From NCBI GenBank assembly GCA_910575565.1, contig CAJTFL010000003.1, forward strand, positions 310,001 through 374,000: DNA of 64,000 bases, written 5' to 3'. The notes under the pieces were generated by a model. It was not told the origin of the DNA. It saw only the letters and a list, made by a program, of their open reading frames with translations, and did not search any database. The translations under genes were made by a program, and so were the position numbers. This stretch comes from Lachnospiraceae bacterium (lineage in GTDB: Bacteria > Bacillota > Clostridia > Lachnospirales > Lachnospiraceae). Shown piece by piece: positions 9,334 through 18,755 of the stretch; position 1 is the first letter of the stretch, and each line of letters begins with the position of its first letter.

Positions 9334-10389
9334 CTATTCAAATACAACACAGCTCATGGACTGGTTAATAAACTGATTATTATAATGTTCCCCATAGCCG
9401 ACTAAGCCAGCATGGCTGCCTAATGAACTCATCTCCCGAAGGTAATCCTGCATATATCCATCCCCACTGAACAATTTATACCGGAATAAGCAGTTTACGG
9501 AGAATACCGCCGAACGGCTGGGGAAATCCCTCTGGATCCTCCCAATAGTCTTCTTTACCGTTTCCCGGTAATCCTCTAATTCCAAAAGGATCAGCACATC
9601 GGAGTCATTTACCTGGCGGAAACAGGCCAGAGAATTGCCGCTGACTTCTTTAATGGAAATAATGCAGATTTCCTTCCCGTTTATCTTTCCAAAGGGATTT
9701 TTAAACGTCTGCGTCAAAATCTCCTGCTCCGATATTTTCAGGATATTCTGGTAAACCTGCTTTGCAGGCTGCCCATTTAATGCGCCAATCATATATTTAG
9801 CCTTATCGGTATTTGAGGCAATAAACCGATACTTGCCCATGGGGCGGTAAATGTTTTCCTTATATACCCGCACCCGCCCCCCTAAATTCTTCACCAGGGC
9901 ATAGGCGACGGAATCCTCATAAACCCTGCCGTTTGCGGAAACCTTTCCCCCGTCTCCCGTTCCGCCTACCAAAGACAGCTGACGCCCCCTAAGAGCCGTA
10001 TGTATCGTCGTCAGCACACAGGCGTCATTTCCCGTGCAGAAATCTATGCATACCGTATCTTCATGGGAGCCATGGAGCCTGGCAAGATCCTTCTCTAAAC
10101 GGCTGATATACTTTACCGGCATAACCGAAACCTGCTCCAAAACATTCACTGCCGCATCTATCCCGCCAAAAAAAGCAACCACGCCAACCCCGTTTTCCAC
10201 TACATTCGTATCATAGCTCATGCCAATGCACCCAATGCTTGGCACATGGGGAAAAAGCGCTTCCAATTCGTTTACGTGCGACTCAAACTGCCGGTTATTC
10301 GACATTAGTAAAATCAACTGCGGATTAGATAGGCCGCGAACCGCCTCCTTTAAATTCCCATTCCGGCTCATCCCAAAAAACTGTCTCAT
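9334..10389 (-). CDS. FIST N/C domain sensor protein
   Basis: 351 residues. FIST proteins are predicted small-ligand sensors, often with amino acids as ligands. N-terminal FIST region shows PSIGCIGMSYDT, VGVVAFFGG and LSLVGGTGDGG; the C-terminal FIST_C region has FNPFG-like TFKNPFGKINGKEICI and SAVFSVNCLFRYKLF (the Cys-containing NC-R motif typical of FIST_C), followed by HAGLVGYGEHY. GAGGG precedes the ATG. First gene of an operon with the soluble chemoreceptor-like protein. A promoter with a 17-bp spacer lies just upstream. Confidence 0.85.
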   Translation of the reverse strand: MRQFFGMSRNGNLKEAVRGLSNPQLILLMSNNRQFESHVNELEALFPHVPSIGCIGMSYDTNVVENGVGVVAFFGGIDAAVNVLEQVSVMPVKYISRLEKDLARLHGSHEDTVCIDFCTGNDACVLTTIHTALRGRQLSLVGGTGDGGKVSANGRVYEDSVAYALVKNLGGRVRVYKENIYRPMGKYRFIASNTDKAKYMIGALNGQPAKQVYQNILKISEQEILTQTFKNPFGKINGKEICIISIKEVSGNSLACFRQVNDSDVLILLELEDYRETVKKTIGRIQRDFPSRSAVFSVNCLFRYKLFSGDGYMQDYLREMSSLGSHAGLVGYGEHYNNQFINQSMSCVVFE

Positions 10390-10453
10390 TTTTTGCCCTC
10401 TGCTTTCTTTCTATCTATCGTTCTCTTCCACTGCCGCTTACTACAGTAGCATT

Positions 10454-10482
10454 ATTATATCTTTTTTTTAAGAATCCGACAA
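10454..10482 (-). promoter_or_regulatory. Promoter of FIST-MCP operon
   Basis: On the minus strand TTGTCG (10482-10477) and a perfect TATAAT (10459-10454) are 17 bp apart, about 65 bp upstream of the FIST start. Housekeeping sigma type. Confidence 0.65.
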
Positions 10483-10594
10483 GTCATTCCTGATAAAACC
10501 TTGCATGAAAACATGTCATTCCTTTCCCCCCCGCACTTTTGCCCGGGCGATTCGGCATCTTTCAAATCCGCTAAAAAAAATTGTCAAAAAAGTG

Positions 10595-10623
10595 TTGACA
10601 ATTAAAACAATGGGAGTTATACT
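10595..10623 (+). promoter_or_regulatory. Promoter of tRNA operon
   Basis: TTGACA at 10595-10600 and TATACT at 10618-10623 with a 17-bp spacer, close to full consensus, 55 bp before tRNA-Val. The remainder of the interval since the FIST start holds only this and the divergent promoter. Confidence 0.85.
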
Positions 10624-10678
10624 AAGGGAGCAGTCGCAAATGCGGACAAGGCAGTTTCTGCAGAGGCGTTTGCCATAT

Positions 10679-10751
10679 GGGGTCTTAGCTCAGCTGGGAG
10701 AGCATCTGCCTTACAAGCAGAGGGTCATAGGTTCGAGCCCTATAGGCCCCA
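10679..10751 (+). tRNA. tRNA-Val (anticodon TAC)
   Basis: 73-nt cloverleaf. Acceptor stem GGGGTCT pairs with AGGCCCC (one G-U), D-arm AGCTCAGCTGGGAGAGC, anticodon loop CTTACAA giving TAC, T-arm with GGTTCGAGCC. Discriminator A, CCA not encoded. Reads GUN valine codons, mainly GUA. Confidence 0.96.
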
Positions 10752-10758
10752 TACATCT

Positions 10759-10832
10759 GGCGGAATAGCTCAGTTGGCGAGAGCACGCGGTTCATACCCG
10801 CGGTGTCGTTGGTTCAAGTCCAATTTCCGCTA
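10759..10832 (+). tRNA. tRNA-Met (anticodon CAT)
   Basis: 74 nt, 7 nt after tRNA-Val. Acceptor GGCGGAA pairs with TTCCGCT, anticodon stem GCGGG-type around loop TTCATAC giving CAT, T-loop GGTTCAAGTCC. First acceptor pair is G-U, so it does not show the C1 x A72 mismatch of initiator tRNA; elongator Met is likely, though a lysidine-modified Ile tRNA cannot be fully excluded. CCA not encoded. Confidence 0.92.
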
Positions 10833-10840
10833 CGAAGCAG

Positions 10841-10872
10841 AGTGTCCATCGGAAGATGGATGCTCTTTTTTG
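10841..10872 (+). terminator. Rho-independent terminator of tRNA operon
   Basis: Stem GTCCATC / GATGGAT with GGAA tetraloop, then CTCTTTTTTG. Nine nt after tRNA-Met. Confidence 0.85.
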
Positions 10873-10886
10873 TTTTATTAGATAAT

Positions 10887-10917
10887 GCAAGAGCCCGGCA
10901 AGCCGGACTCTTTTTAT
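10887..10917 (+). terminator. Second, bidirectional terminator
   Basis: Hairpin AGAGCCCGGC / GCCGGACTCT with AA loop, followed by TTTTT. It lies between the tRNA terminator and the convergent 3' end of the PAP2-like gene and could stop transcripts from both sides. Confidence 0.65.
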
Positions 10918-10939
10918 CTGCACAGGCTGCGTTTTACCT

Positions 10940-11599
10940 TTACCCAATCGCCTTCCTCCTGGCCGCTCTCTTTTCTCCCGAAAGCTCACCGGAGCCGTAA
11001 ACCGCATAATACAGCGCATACGCCATTATCCCTGCTCCCACGCCGTCGATTACCGAATGCTGCTTTAAAAATACCGTTGCCAGGCAAATGGATGCCGCCA
11101 GCAGAAAGGAACCTATCTGCAGCCAGCGGTGCTGCCTTAACGCCTTGCTTTTCCGGATCGCCACATGGGTACAGATGGAATTATACACATGGACGCTGGG
11201 AAATACGTTGGTGCAGGTATCTGCCTGGTACAGCCTGCTGACTAAAAGGCTGCATATGTTTTTATCCGGATCAACCGCCGGCCTGAAATCCGTCCCGTTG
11301 CGGAAAAACGTACAGACGATTAAACTGATAATCATGCCGGAAAACAGATGAATGCAAAACTGGTAATAACCTTCCTTATTCGTAAAGAAAAAGTACGCCA
11401 CGGTTGCCGTTACATAGAAAAACCACAGCAAATACGGAATAATAAAATATTCATTAAAGGGAATATAATCATCCAGGGCAACGTGCATCACATGGTACTG
11501 CCTGGTCACGGTTTTCTCTAAATAAAAAAACCATACCAGGTAAAGCAGACCAAAGCTTAACACCCATATATGCCCATACTTCTTAATTAATCCTTTCAT
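10940..11599 (-). CDS. PAP2-superfamily membrane phosphatase-like protein
   Basis: 219 residues from the ATG at 11599 (GGCAGGTGG just upstream). Five to six predicted membrane helices. The PAP2 phosphatase motifs are partly visible: NGTDFRP (motif 1 region, but with Asn in place of the usual Lys), FPSVHVYNS (motif 2, PSxH) and LKQHSVIDGVGAG (motif 3, H-x3-D; the usual Arg is replaced). Acts on lipid phosphates in the family. The altered first and third motifs make activity uncertain. Own promoter upstream; convergent with the tRNA operon. Confidence 0.82.
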   Translation of the reverse strand: MKGLIKKYGHIWVLSFGLLYLVWFFYLEKTVTRQYHVMHVALDDYIPFNEYFIIPYLLWFFYVTATVAYFFFTNKEGYYQFCIHLFSGMIISLIVCTFFRNGTDFRPAVDPDKNICSLLVSRLYQADTCTNVFPSVHVYNSICTHVAIRKSKALRQHRWLQIGSFLLAASICLATVFLKQHSVIDGVGAGIMAYALYYAVYGSGELSGEKRAARRKAIG

Positions 11600-11671
11600 T
11601 TTCCACCTGCCCTCCCTGCAAAGCTGCATCTATATCATGTACTGCCAAAAATATATGTTTTCCAGGAATGG

Positions 11672-11700
11672 ATTATAACACTCTTTTTCCCCCTGTACAA
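11672..11700 (-). promoter_or_regulatory. Promoter of PAP2-like gene
   Basis: Minus strand TTGTAC (11700-11695), 17-bp spacer, TATAAT (11677-11672), about 73 bp before the start codon. Confidence 0.75.
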
Positions 11701-11769
11701 GACCGTTAATGAAATGTTAAGAAAAGAGCAGATAATTTTCTTTTTGTTCCTGATTCCGTAATATTTTCC

Positions 11770-12702
11770 TTATTCTATGGTAGTTCCGGCTCTGCCTAAA
11801 ATGCTTTCACGAGCCTTTTCCATGGAGGTAATAATGGCTTTCCGGCCTTTTCCGTTTTCGATAAAATCCAGGGACGCCGTGATTTTCGGAAGCATGGAAG
11901 CAAATTCAAAATGGCCTTCCTGGGCGTATGCCCTGGCTTCCTTTGCAGTCATATGGCGGATAGGCTGCTGCCTGGGCGTATGGTAATGCAGCGTCACCTG
12001 ATCCACGCTGGTTAAGATCATCAGCACATCCGCATCCAGCTCCTTCGCCAAAAGGCCGCTGGCAAGATCTTTTTCGATAATGGCGCTGGCTCCCTTTAGG
12101 TTGCATCCCTGCTCCATCACCGGGATCCCGCCGCCGCCGCAGGAAATCACAATCTGATCCGCATCCATCAGCGCCTTAATGGCATCAATTTCCACGATGG
12201 CTACCGGCTTAGGGGACGCCACAATCCGCCGAAAGCCTTTTTTCTGATCCTCAACCACATAATTGCCCTTTGCCTCCTCCTCGGCGGCCTCCTCGGCACT
12301 CATATAACGGCCAATCTTCTTAGCCGGGGTATAAAACGCTTCGTCATAAGTATCTACCGTAACCTGGGTCAGCACCGTGGATACCGGCTTGTAAATCCCC
12401 CTTCTGACCATCTCGGAACGAATCCCATTTTGCAAATCATACCCGATATACCCCTGGCTCATAGCCGAGCACACTGACATCGGAGCCATGCTGTACCCGT
12501 CATGAAGCTTGCCAAATTCATTCATCGCCGTATGGATCATCCCCACTTGGGGGGCGTTGCTGTGGACTAAAGCCACCTGCCACCCTTCCTGGATAAAATC
12601 CGCCACCATCTTTGCGGTGTCCTTTACCGCCGCCTTCTGCTCCGGAAGGTTCGTTCCCAAGGCACGATGGCCAAGAGCCATTACAATTCGTTTTTTTGCC
12701 AT
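11770..12702 (-). CDS. arcC: Carbamate kinase (ArcC/YqeA-like)
   Basis: 310 residues of the amino-acid kinase fold: start MALGHRALGTNLPEQ, VALVHSNAPQVGMIHTAMNE, QIVISCGGGGIPV, and DADVLMILTSVDQVTLHYHTP. Interconverts carbamoyl phosphate plus ADP with carbamate plus ATP. The N-terminal GHRALG replaces the GGNAL of classical ArcC, a form I associate with kinases of ureide and purine catabolism. It stands alone, without arginine deiminase genes. It may feed on, or compete for, the carbamoyl phosphate made by carAB 1.5 kb away, but that link is inference. Confidence 0.92.
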   Translation of the reverse strand: MAKKRIVMALGHRALGTNLPEQKAAVKDTAKMVADFIQEGWQVALVHSNAPQVGMIHTAMNEFGKLHDGYSMAPMSVCSAMSQGYIGYDLQNGIRSEMVRRGIYKPVSTVLTQVTVDTYDEAFYTPAKKIGRYMSAEEAAEEEAKGNYVVEDQKKGFRRIVASPKPVAIVEIDAIKALMDADQIVISCGGGGIPVMEQGCNLKGASAIIEKDLASGLLAKELDADVLMILTSVDQVTLHYHTPRQQPIRHMTAKEARAYAQEGHFEFASMLPKITASLDFIENGKGRKAIITSMEKARESILGRAGTTIE

Positions 12703-12748
12703 ATTGGTTTCCTCATTTCTTAAAATTCATCATGTCCATTTTGTTATC

Positions 12749-12777
12749 AGTATATTCTATCCATGGCGGAAAATCAA
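12749..12777 (-). promoter_or_regulatory. Promoter of carbamate kinase gene
   Basis: Minus strand TTGATT (12777-12772), 17-bp spacer, TATACT (12754-12749), 47 bp before the start codon. Confidence 0.75.
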
Positions 12778-12807
12778 ATTATACTTTTTGTGAAAAATTT
12801 ATTGCTT

Positions 12808-12873
12808 TTCCGAAACACCCCAGCGCCAAAATCACCTCACCAGCTATCCAAGTTGACAAAGCATCATCATTCC
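12808..12873 (+). repeat. Dispersed intergenic repeat, copy B
   Basis: TTTTCCGAAACACCCCAGCG, CACCAGCTATCCAAGTTGAC and AAAGCATCATC align with copies A, C and D. It occupies the middle of the 12703-13021 gap between divergent genes; apart from the arcC promoter and an AT-rich stretch nothing else is seen there. Confidence 0.75.
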
Positions 12874-13021
12874 CTTAAAAACGCACCATCCACTCAACCT
12901 ACGCCGCCGGCTGAACAATTGTAATAAAATACCCCTGGAAAAAACCAACTTATCATGCTATGATTAAGTAGCGTTTTAACCGCTTGCTTTTGCCAAAATG
13001 AATATAAGGGGGGCAATTTCC

Positions 13022-14050
13022 ATGAAATTATTATCTGTAGCGGTTCCCTGCTACAATTCAGAAAGCTATATGGATCGCTGCATCCAATCCTTGCTCACCG
13101 GAGGGGATGAGATTGAAATCCTGATTGTAGACGACGGCTCCACCAAGGACCGGACGCCCCAAATCGCCGATGAATATGAACGTCAGCATCCATCCATCTG
13201 CAAAGCCATCCACCAGGAAAACGGGGGGCACGGTCAGGCGGTCAACGCCGGCCTGGCTGCCGCATCCGGGATCTTTTTCAAGGTGGTAGACAGCGACGAC
13301 TGGGTGAATGAGGAAGCTTTCCAGAAAATTTTAGCGGTGCTGCGCCAATATGCCCAGCCAGAGTCCGAAGAAAACGCCCTGGATATGCTGGTAAGCAATT
13401 TTGTTTATGAAAAGCAGGGCGCCAAGCGGAAAAAAGTCATGAATTACCGCAGTGCCTTCCCCCAAAATGAACTGTTTGGCTGGAAGGATGTCCGTTTCTT
13501 TATGAAAGGCCAGTATATCCTGATGCATTCCGTAATTTACCGCACCAGTATGCTCCGTGACTGCGGCCTCCTTCTTCCCAAGCATACCTTTTACGTGGAC
13601 AATATTTTCGTCTATTATCCGCTGCCCCATGTGCGCAGGCTTTACTACCTGGACGTAAATTTCTACCGCTATTTTATCGGCCGTGACGATCAATCCGTCA
13701 ATGAAAAGGTAATGATTGGCCGCATCGACCAGCAGCTTTTGGTTACGCGGCTGATGTTAGGCTACTACGATATCCTGAAGCTAAAGCCCCGGAAGCTGCG
13801 CCACTACATGATGTCTTACTTGGAAATCATGATGACCATCTCATCCATGCTGGCCATCCAGTCCGGCGAGCCGGAAAACCTGCAAAAGAAAAAAGAGCTG
13901 TGGCAGTATTTACGGAAACAGAACTTCCCCTTGTTTATCCGGATCCGCTGGGGCTTTTTAGGGCAGGGCGTCAACCTTCCGGGAAGAAGCGGCCGGAAGA
14001 TTTTCAGCGTCTGCTATAAGATTACCAGGAAATTTTACGGATTTAACTAA
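13022..14050 (+). CDS. Family 2 glycosyltransferase
   Basis: 342 residues from the ATG at 13022, which follows AAGGGGGGC by 7 nt; an upstream in-frame ATG at 12998 has no site. GT-A fold motifs: VAVPCYNSESYMDRCIQSLL, EILIVDDGSTKDRT (nucleotide-sugar binding), NGGHGQAVNAGLAAASG, and VDSDDWVNEEAF (DxD metal site). No membrane segment is clear. Likely transfers a sugar to a surface polymer or lipid. It is monocistronic with its own terminator, which overlaps the end of convergent carB. Confidence 0.92.
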   Translation: MKLLSVAVPCYNSESYMDRCIQSLLTGGDEIEILIVDDGSTKDRTPQIADEYERQHPSICKAIHQENGGHGQAVNAGLAAASGIFFKVVDSDDWVNEEAFQKILAVLRQYAQPESEENALDMLVSNFVYEKQGAKRKKVMNYRSAFPQNELFGWKDVRFFMKGQYILMHSVIYRTSMLRDCGLLLPKHTFYVDNIFVYYPLPHVRRLYYLDVNFYRYFIGRDDQSVNEKVMIGRIDQQLLVTRLMLGYYDILKLKPRKLRHYMMSYLEIMMTISSMLAIQSGEPENLQKKKELWQYLRKQNFPLFIRIRWGFLGQGVNLPGRSGRKIFSVCYKITRKFYGFN

Positions 14051-14082
14051 GAGCTTTAACTAAGCTGCAAATCCATTCCCTT

Positions 14083-14109
14083 AAGCCGGTGAAGCATCAC
14101 CGGCTTTTT
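14083..14109 (+). terminator. Terminator of glycosyltransferase gene
   Basis: AAGCCGGTGA / TCACCGGCTT stem with a short loop followed by TTTTTA. The hairpin lies partly inside the last codons of convergent carB. Confidence 0.85.
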
Positions 14110-17100
14110 ACTGTGGCAATATCGATCAATGTCAGTTTCCCCGCCCGGTTTTCCATGCTGGTAGCCAATGCGGAGGCCGTATCCAAGGAAGTCAGAACGT
14201 TCACCCCGGTTTCAATGGCGTTGCGCCGGATAATAAAGCCGTCCCGGCTCCTTTCTGCCCCCTGGTGGGGGATATCGATAATCAAGTCAATCTCGTGGCC
14301 TAAAACCAGATCCAGGATATTGGGCGACTCCTGTTCCAGCTTCCTCACGGGGATTGCCTTTATCCCGGCTCCGTTTAAGGCTTTCGCCGTGCCCTTAGTG
14401 GCAAAAATCCGGTAGCCGATGGCCGCAAACCGCCTGGCGATAGGAATCAGCTCTTCCTTATCCTGATCCCGGACGGTGATAATCATATTTTTATATTTGG
14501 GAAGCTTAATGCCCGCCCCCTGGAAGGCCTTATACAAAGCCTCATTAAAGGTTTTGGCAATCCCTAAGCACTCACCGGTAGATTTCATCTCCGGCCCTAA
14601 GTTAATGTCCGCCCCCCGGATCTTTTCAAAGGAAAATACCGGCATCTTAATGGCATAGTAATCCGCCGCAGGCTGCAGCCCTGGCTCATAGCCCAGCTCC
14701 CTGATGGTTTTCCCGCAGATCACCTGGGTTGCCAGGGGCACGATGGGGATCCCCGTAACCTTGCTGATATAGGGGACGGTCCGGGACGACCGGGGATTTA
14801 CCTCGATAATGTAAACCTTCTCCCCATCTACGATAAACTGAATATTGATCATTCCCTTTACGTGGAGCGCCCTGGCCAGCTTCCCGGTATACTCCACGAT
14901 GGTTTCCACATTGCTTTCCGAAACATTATACGCCGGGTACACGGAAATGGAATCGCCGGAATGTACCCCAGTGCGCTCAATATGCTCCATAATGCCGGGG
15001 ATTAAAATATCCTTTCCATCGCAGACCGCGTCTACCTCCAGCTCCTTCCCCATAATGTACTTATCCACCAGAATAGGATGCTCCTGGGCGATCTGGTTAA
15101 TGATCCCCATAAACTCATCAATATCTTCATCATTTATGGCAATATGCATCCCCTGGCCTCCCAGCACATAGGAGGGCCTTACCAAAACCGGGTAGCCCAG
15201 TTTATGGGCCGCTTCCTTGGCCTCATCTGCCGTATATACGGTCATGCCCGCAGGCCTTGGGATACGGCACTGCTCTAAAATCTGGTCAAACCGCTCCCGA
15301 TCCTCCGCCGCGTCCACATCTTTTGCCGCTGTGCCCAACACTGGCACACCCATTTTCGCCAGAGCCTCCGTAAGCTTGATGGCCGTCTGTCCGCCGAACT
15401 GCACCACTGCCCCGTCCGGTTTTTCCAAATCCACCACATTTTCCACGTCCTCCGGGGTCAGCGGCTCAAAGTACAGCTTGTCCGCAATGTCAAAGTCGGT
15501 GCTGACCGTCTCCGGGTTATTATTGATAATGATGGTTTCATAGCCTTCCCGCCGAAACGCCCAGGTGCTGTGCACCGAACAGAAGTCAAATTCGATGCCC
15601 TGGCCGATCCGGATAGGGCCCGAGCCGAGAACCAGCACTTTTTTCCGCTCATGGGTTTCTCTGGCTTCGTTTTCCCCGTCGAATACGGAATAGTAATACG
15701 GCGTCTGGGCTGCAAACTCAGCCGCGCAGGTATCCACCATCTTAAACCCGGCCCGTATCCCAAGCTTTATGCGCTGCCTTCTCACCTCGTCCCCGGAAAG
15801 GCCGGAAAGCCTGCCGATCACCTCGTCCGGAAATTCCATCCGTTTCGCCTCCCTAAGAAGCTCCTCAGGCAGTTTTTCCTCCGCCAGCCTTCCGCTTTCC
15901 AGGGCTTTTCCCGCCGCCTTTAAGGCATTCTCCATCTCCACCAGAATTGCCAGCTTATCAATAAACCAAATATCGATCCTGGTAGCCTCATAAATGCTTT
16001 CATAGCTCATCCCCCGGCGCAAAGCTTCCGCAATCACCCAGATCCTGCGGTCGTCCGCCCGCCCCAGCCTGTCCCTTAACTCATTGTCGGAAAGGCCGGA
16101 AAAATCATAGCTCATCAGGCTGTCTACGTGCTGTTCCAGAGAGCGGATAGCCTTCATCAGCGCTCCCTCAAAATTGCTGCAGATGCTCATCACTTCCCCG
16201 GTGGCCTTCATCTGGGTTCCCAGGACGCGCTTGGCACTGATAAATTTATCAAAGGGAAGGCGGGGCATTTTCACCACGCAGTAATCCAGCATAGGCTCAA
16301 AGCTGGCGTATGTCTTTTCAGTCACTGCGTTTTTAATCTCATCCAGCGTATAGCCCAGGGCAATCTTCGCCGCCACCTTGGCAATGGGATACCCGGTAGC
16401 CTTGGAGGCCAGGGCGGAAGAACGGCTGACCCGGGGATTTACCTCAATCACGCAGTATTCAAAGCTGGAAGGATGGAGAGCATACTGGACGTTGCAGCCC
16501 CCGGTAATCCCCAGCTCCGTGATGATCTTTAAAGCGGAGGTGCGCAGCATCTGGTACTCCTTGTCCCCCAAGGTCTGGGAGGGGGCTACCACAATGGAAT
16601 CTCCCGTATGGACGCCTACGGGATCAAGGTTTTCCATATTGCAGACGGTGATCACATTCCCTGCGCTATCCCGCATCACCTCATATTCGATCTCTTTCCA
16701 CCCGGCGATGCACCGCTCCACCAAAACCTGCCCTACCCGGGATAAGCGGAGGCCGTTTTCCAGGATTTCTATCAGCTCCTCCTCATTGCGGGCAATCCCC
16801 CCGCCGCTTCCTCCCAAGGTGTATGCCGGGCGCAGCACCACCGGATAGCCGATGGTATTGGTAAAGGCTATGCCGTCCCGGACATTTTCCACCACCATGG
16901 AAGGCGCTACCGGCTCCCCGATCTTTTCCATGGCTTCCTTAAACTCCAGACGATCTTCCGCCCTTTTAATGGTGCTGGCGGTAGTGCCGATAAGGCGCAC
17001 ATGGTTTTCGGCCAGGAAACCGGCTTCCTCCAGCTCCATGGCCAGGTTTAACCCCGCCTGGCCGCCTAATGTAGGCAGCACGCTGTCCGGCTTCTCCGTT

Positions 17101-17336
17101 AAAATCAGCTGCTCCACCACCTCCACGGTCAGCGGTTCAATATACACCCGATCCGCGATATCCTTATCCGTCATAATGGTCGCCGGGTTGGAATTTAGCA
17201 GCACCACCTCCACCCCTTCTTCCTTTAAGGAACGGCAGGCCTGGGTTCCCGCATAGTCAAATTCCGCCGCCTGTCCGATGATAATCGGGCCTGAGCCGAT
17301 TACCAAAACCTTTTTAATCCGAGGATCCTTTGGCAT
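14097..17336 (-). CDS. carB: Carbamoyl-phosphate synthase large subunit
   Basis: 1079 residues, full length. Makes carbamoyl phosphate from bicarbonate, ammonia and two ATP for pyrimidines and arginine. Two homologous ATP-grasp halves are visible, each starting with a GSGPI(I/R)IGQ(A/G)xEFDY/F motif (start [20 protein letters not shown], and [20 protein letters not shown] mid-protein); [20 protein letters not shown] and [20 protein letters not shown] close the halves. The C-terminal MGS-like allosteric domain ([20 protein letters not shown]) is complete. Overlaps carA by 1 nt. Confidence 0.98.
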   Translation of the reverse strand: MPKDPRIKKVLVIGSGPIIIGQAAEFDYAGTQACRSLKEEGVEVVLLNSNPATIMTDKDIADRVYIEPLTVEVVEQLILTEKPDSVLPTLGGQAGLNLAMELEEAGFLAENHVRLIGTTASTIKRAEDRLEFKEAMEKIGEPVAPSMVVENVRDGIAFTNTIGYPVVLRPAYTLGGSGGGIARNEEELIEILENGLRLSRVGQVLVERCIAGWKEIEYEVMRDSAGNVITVCNMENLDPVGVHTGDSIVVAPSQTLGDKEYQMLRTSALKIITELGITGGCNVQYALHPSSFEYCVIEVNPRVSRSSALASKATGYPIAKVAAKIALGYTLDEIKNAVTEKTYASFEPMLDYCVVKMPRLPFDKFISAKRVLGTQMKATGEVMSICSNFEGALMKAIRSLEQHVDSLMSYDFSGLSDNELRDRLGRADDRRIWVIAEALRRGMSYESIYEATRIDIWFIDKLAILVEMENALKAAGKALESGRLAEEKLPEELLREAKRMEFPDEVIGRLSGLSGDEVRRQRIKLGIRAGFKMVDTCAAEFAAQTPYYYSVFDGENEARETHERKKVLVLGSGPIRIGQGIEFDFCSVHSTWAFRREGYETIIINNNPETVSTDFDIADKLYFEPLTPEDVENVVDLEKPDGAVVQFGGQTAIKLTEALAKMGVPVLGTAAKDVDAAEDRERFDQILEQCRIPRPAGMTVYTADEAKEAAHKLGYPVLVRPSYVLGGQGMHIAINDEDIDEFMGIINQIAQEHPILVDKYIMGKELEVDAVCDGKDILIPGIMEHIERTGVHSGDSISVYPAYNVSESNVETIVEYTGKLARALHVKGMINIQFIVDGEKVYIIEVNPRSSRTVPYISKVTGIPIVPLATQVICGKTIRELGYEPGLQPAADYYAIKMPVFSFEKIRGADINLGPEMKSTGECLGIAKTFNEALYKAFQGAGIKLPKYKNMIITVRDQDKEELIPIARRFAAIGYRIFATKGTAKALNGAGIKAIPVRKLEQESPNILDLVLGHEIDLIIDIPHQGAERSRDGFIIRRNAIETGVNVLTSLDTASALATSMENRAGKLTLIDIATVKSR

Positions 17337-18409
17337 TACCTATCCACCTCCATCATCTGAAAAAATTTGTCAAACAAATATCCAAGATCCCTTGGCCCAG
17401 GGCAGGCTTCCGGATGGAACTGTACCGTAAAAATATTTTTCCCTGTATACCGAAGGCCTTCATTGGTCTGATCATTTACATTCACGAAAGCAGGAACCGC
17501 CACCGCAGGATCAAGGCTGCCTGAATCTACCGCATACCCATGGTTCTGGGAAGAGATATATACCCTGCCGGTTTCCAGATCCTTCACCGGATGATTGCCG
17601 CCCCGGTGGCCGTATTTCAGCTTATAGGTGGATGCCCCGGTAGCCAGCGCCATCAGCTGATGGCCTAAGCAGATGGCAAAAATCGGCACATCCGACTGGT
17701 AAAGCTTCCTGATTTCCCGGATAACCTCCACATTTTCCGCCGGATCCCCGGGGCCGTTGCTTAACATGATCCCCTCCGGCCCGGCAGCCAGAATCTCCTC
17801 TGCCTTCGTATCCGCCGGGTATACCGTCACCTGACAGCCCCGCTGCACAAGGCTGCGGGCAATATTTTCCTTTGCCCCCAGATCCAGAAGCGCTACCCTT
17901 TTTCCCGCCCCGCCTAAGGTATACGCCGTTTTCGTGGTGGTTTCCATTACCGTGCCCCTTACCTGGTAAGCCTTAATCCGGGAAATGGGCTCGGAAACAT
18001 CGGCATACTCCTTTGTGGTGATCATGCCGTTCATGGTTCCTTTTTCTCTTAACATCTTTGTCAGGGCTCTTGTATCGATATTGCAGATACCGGGAATATT
18101 GTGTTGTTTTAAGAAATGCTGTATGGTTTCCCCGCTTCTGAAATTGCTGGGGATTCGGGATAATTCGCGGACAATTACGCCTCTTAGCCAGGGCCTTTTG
18201 GCTTCCGCGTCTTCCAGGCAGACGCCGTAATTTCCAATCAGGGGATACGTCATCACCACCGCCTGTCCGGCGTAAGACGGGTCGGTGAACACTTCCAGAT
18301 AGCCCGTCATGGATGTATTGAATACAATCTCGCTAACCGTCTCCTGTTCCGAACCGATGCTTATGCCGGCAAAAATGGTTCCGTCTTCCAATATAAGGTA
18401 AGCTTTCAT
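17336..18409 (-). CDS. carA: Carbamoyl-phosphate synthase small subunit (glutaminase)
   Basis: 357 residues. N-terminal CPSase domain ([37 protein letters not shown]) and C-terminal class I glutamine amidotransferase: Cys in [12 protein letters not shown], His and Glu in [13 protein letters not shown]. Feeds ammonia to CarB. First gene of carAB with a promoter and ~190-nt leader upstream. The leader contains a hairpin also found at 60.2 kb, so leader-based control is possible but not shown. Confidence 0.97.
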   Translation of the reverse strand: MKAYLILEDGTIFAGISIGSEQETVSEIVFNTSMTGYLEVFTDPSYAGQAVVMTYPLIGNYGVCLEDAEAKRPWLRGVIVRELSRIPSNFRSGETIQHFLKQHNIPGICNIDTRALTKMLREKGTMNGMITTKEYADVSEPISRIKAYQVRGTVMETTTKTAYTLGGAGKRVALLDLGAKENIARSLVQRGCQVTVYPADTKAEEILAAGPEGIMLSNGPGDPAENVEVIREIRKLYQSDVPIFAICLGHQLMALATGASTYKLKYGHRGGNHPVKDLETGRVYISSQNHGYAVDSGSLDPAVAVPAFVNVNDQTNEGLRYTGKNIFTVQFHPEACPGPRDLGYLFDKFFQMMEVDR

Positions 18410-18484
18410 CTAGGGATACCAATCCTTTCTTAACTGTTAAGCATATCGTCACTTAAATGGATATCTTCTGGGCAGAGGGAGAAG

Positions 18485-18580
18485 TTTTGCTCATACGCGG
18501 GCGCTCCCTCAGCGGAAAACGATGAAGGAAAATTCATGCAAGCATGATTTTCCTTCATGCGATTCCCGCTGGCTGAACTG
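18485..18580 (-). repeat. Hairpin repeat copy 1, in carAB leader
   Basis: On the minus strand, AGTTCAGC is followed by a long stem-loop: outer arms CAGCGGGAATCG / CGTTTTCCGCTG, inner arms CATGAAGGAAAATCATGC / GCATGAATTTTCCTTCAT, then AGGGAGCGCCCG and TATGAGCAAAA. The same element lies at 60176-60270. It is downstream of the carA promoter and so is transcribed. Two stem positions differ between the copies with paired changes on both arms (see findings). No T-run follows, so it is not a simple terminator. Confidence 0.8.
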
Positions 18581-18608
18581 ATTTTTGTAAATTGCCCAAA
18601 TTGAAAAG

Positions 18609-18637
18609 AGTATATCGGATTTCTGGTTATTTTTCAA
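18609..18637 (-). promoter_or_regulatory. Promoter of carAB
   Basis: Minus strand TTGAAA (18637-18632), 17-bp spacer, TATACT (18614-18609). This predicts a leader of about 190 nt before carA. Confidence 0.75.
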
Positions 18638-18755
18638 CCACTTTTACTGCTAAATATTTTTTTGACTGTCTAATTTTTTTTGTTTTGCACGGCCAGGCAT
18701 CAGATCTGCCTTTTTCCGCTTATACTATAGTAATCGCGAAAACAGGAGCAATTTT

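Noticed and set aside
12998-13021. Earlier ATG for the glycosyltransferase
   Set aside because: No ribosome binding site before it, and AAGGGGGGC sits in the right place for the ATG at 13022.
18410-18608. PyrR-type attenuator in the carAB leader
   Set aside because: No PyrR anti-antiterminator motif or terminator with T-run was seen; only the repeated hairpin is supported.
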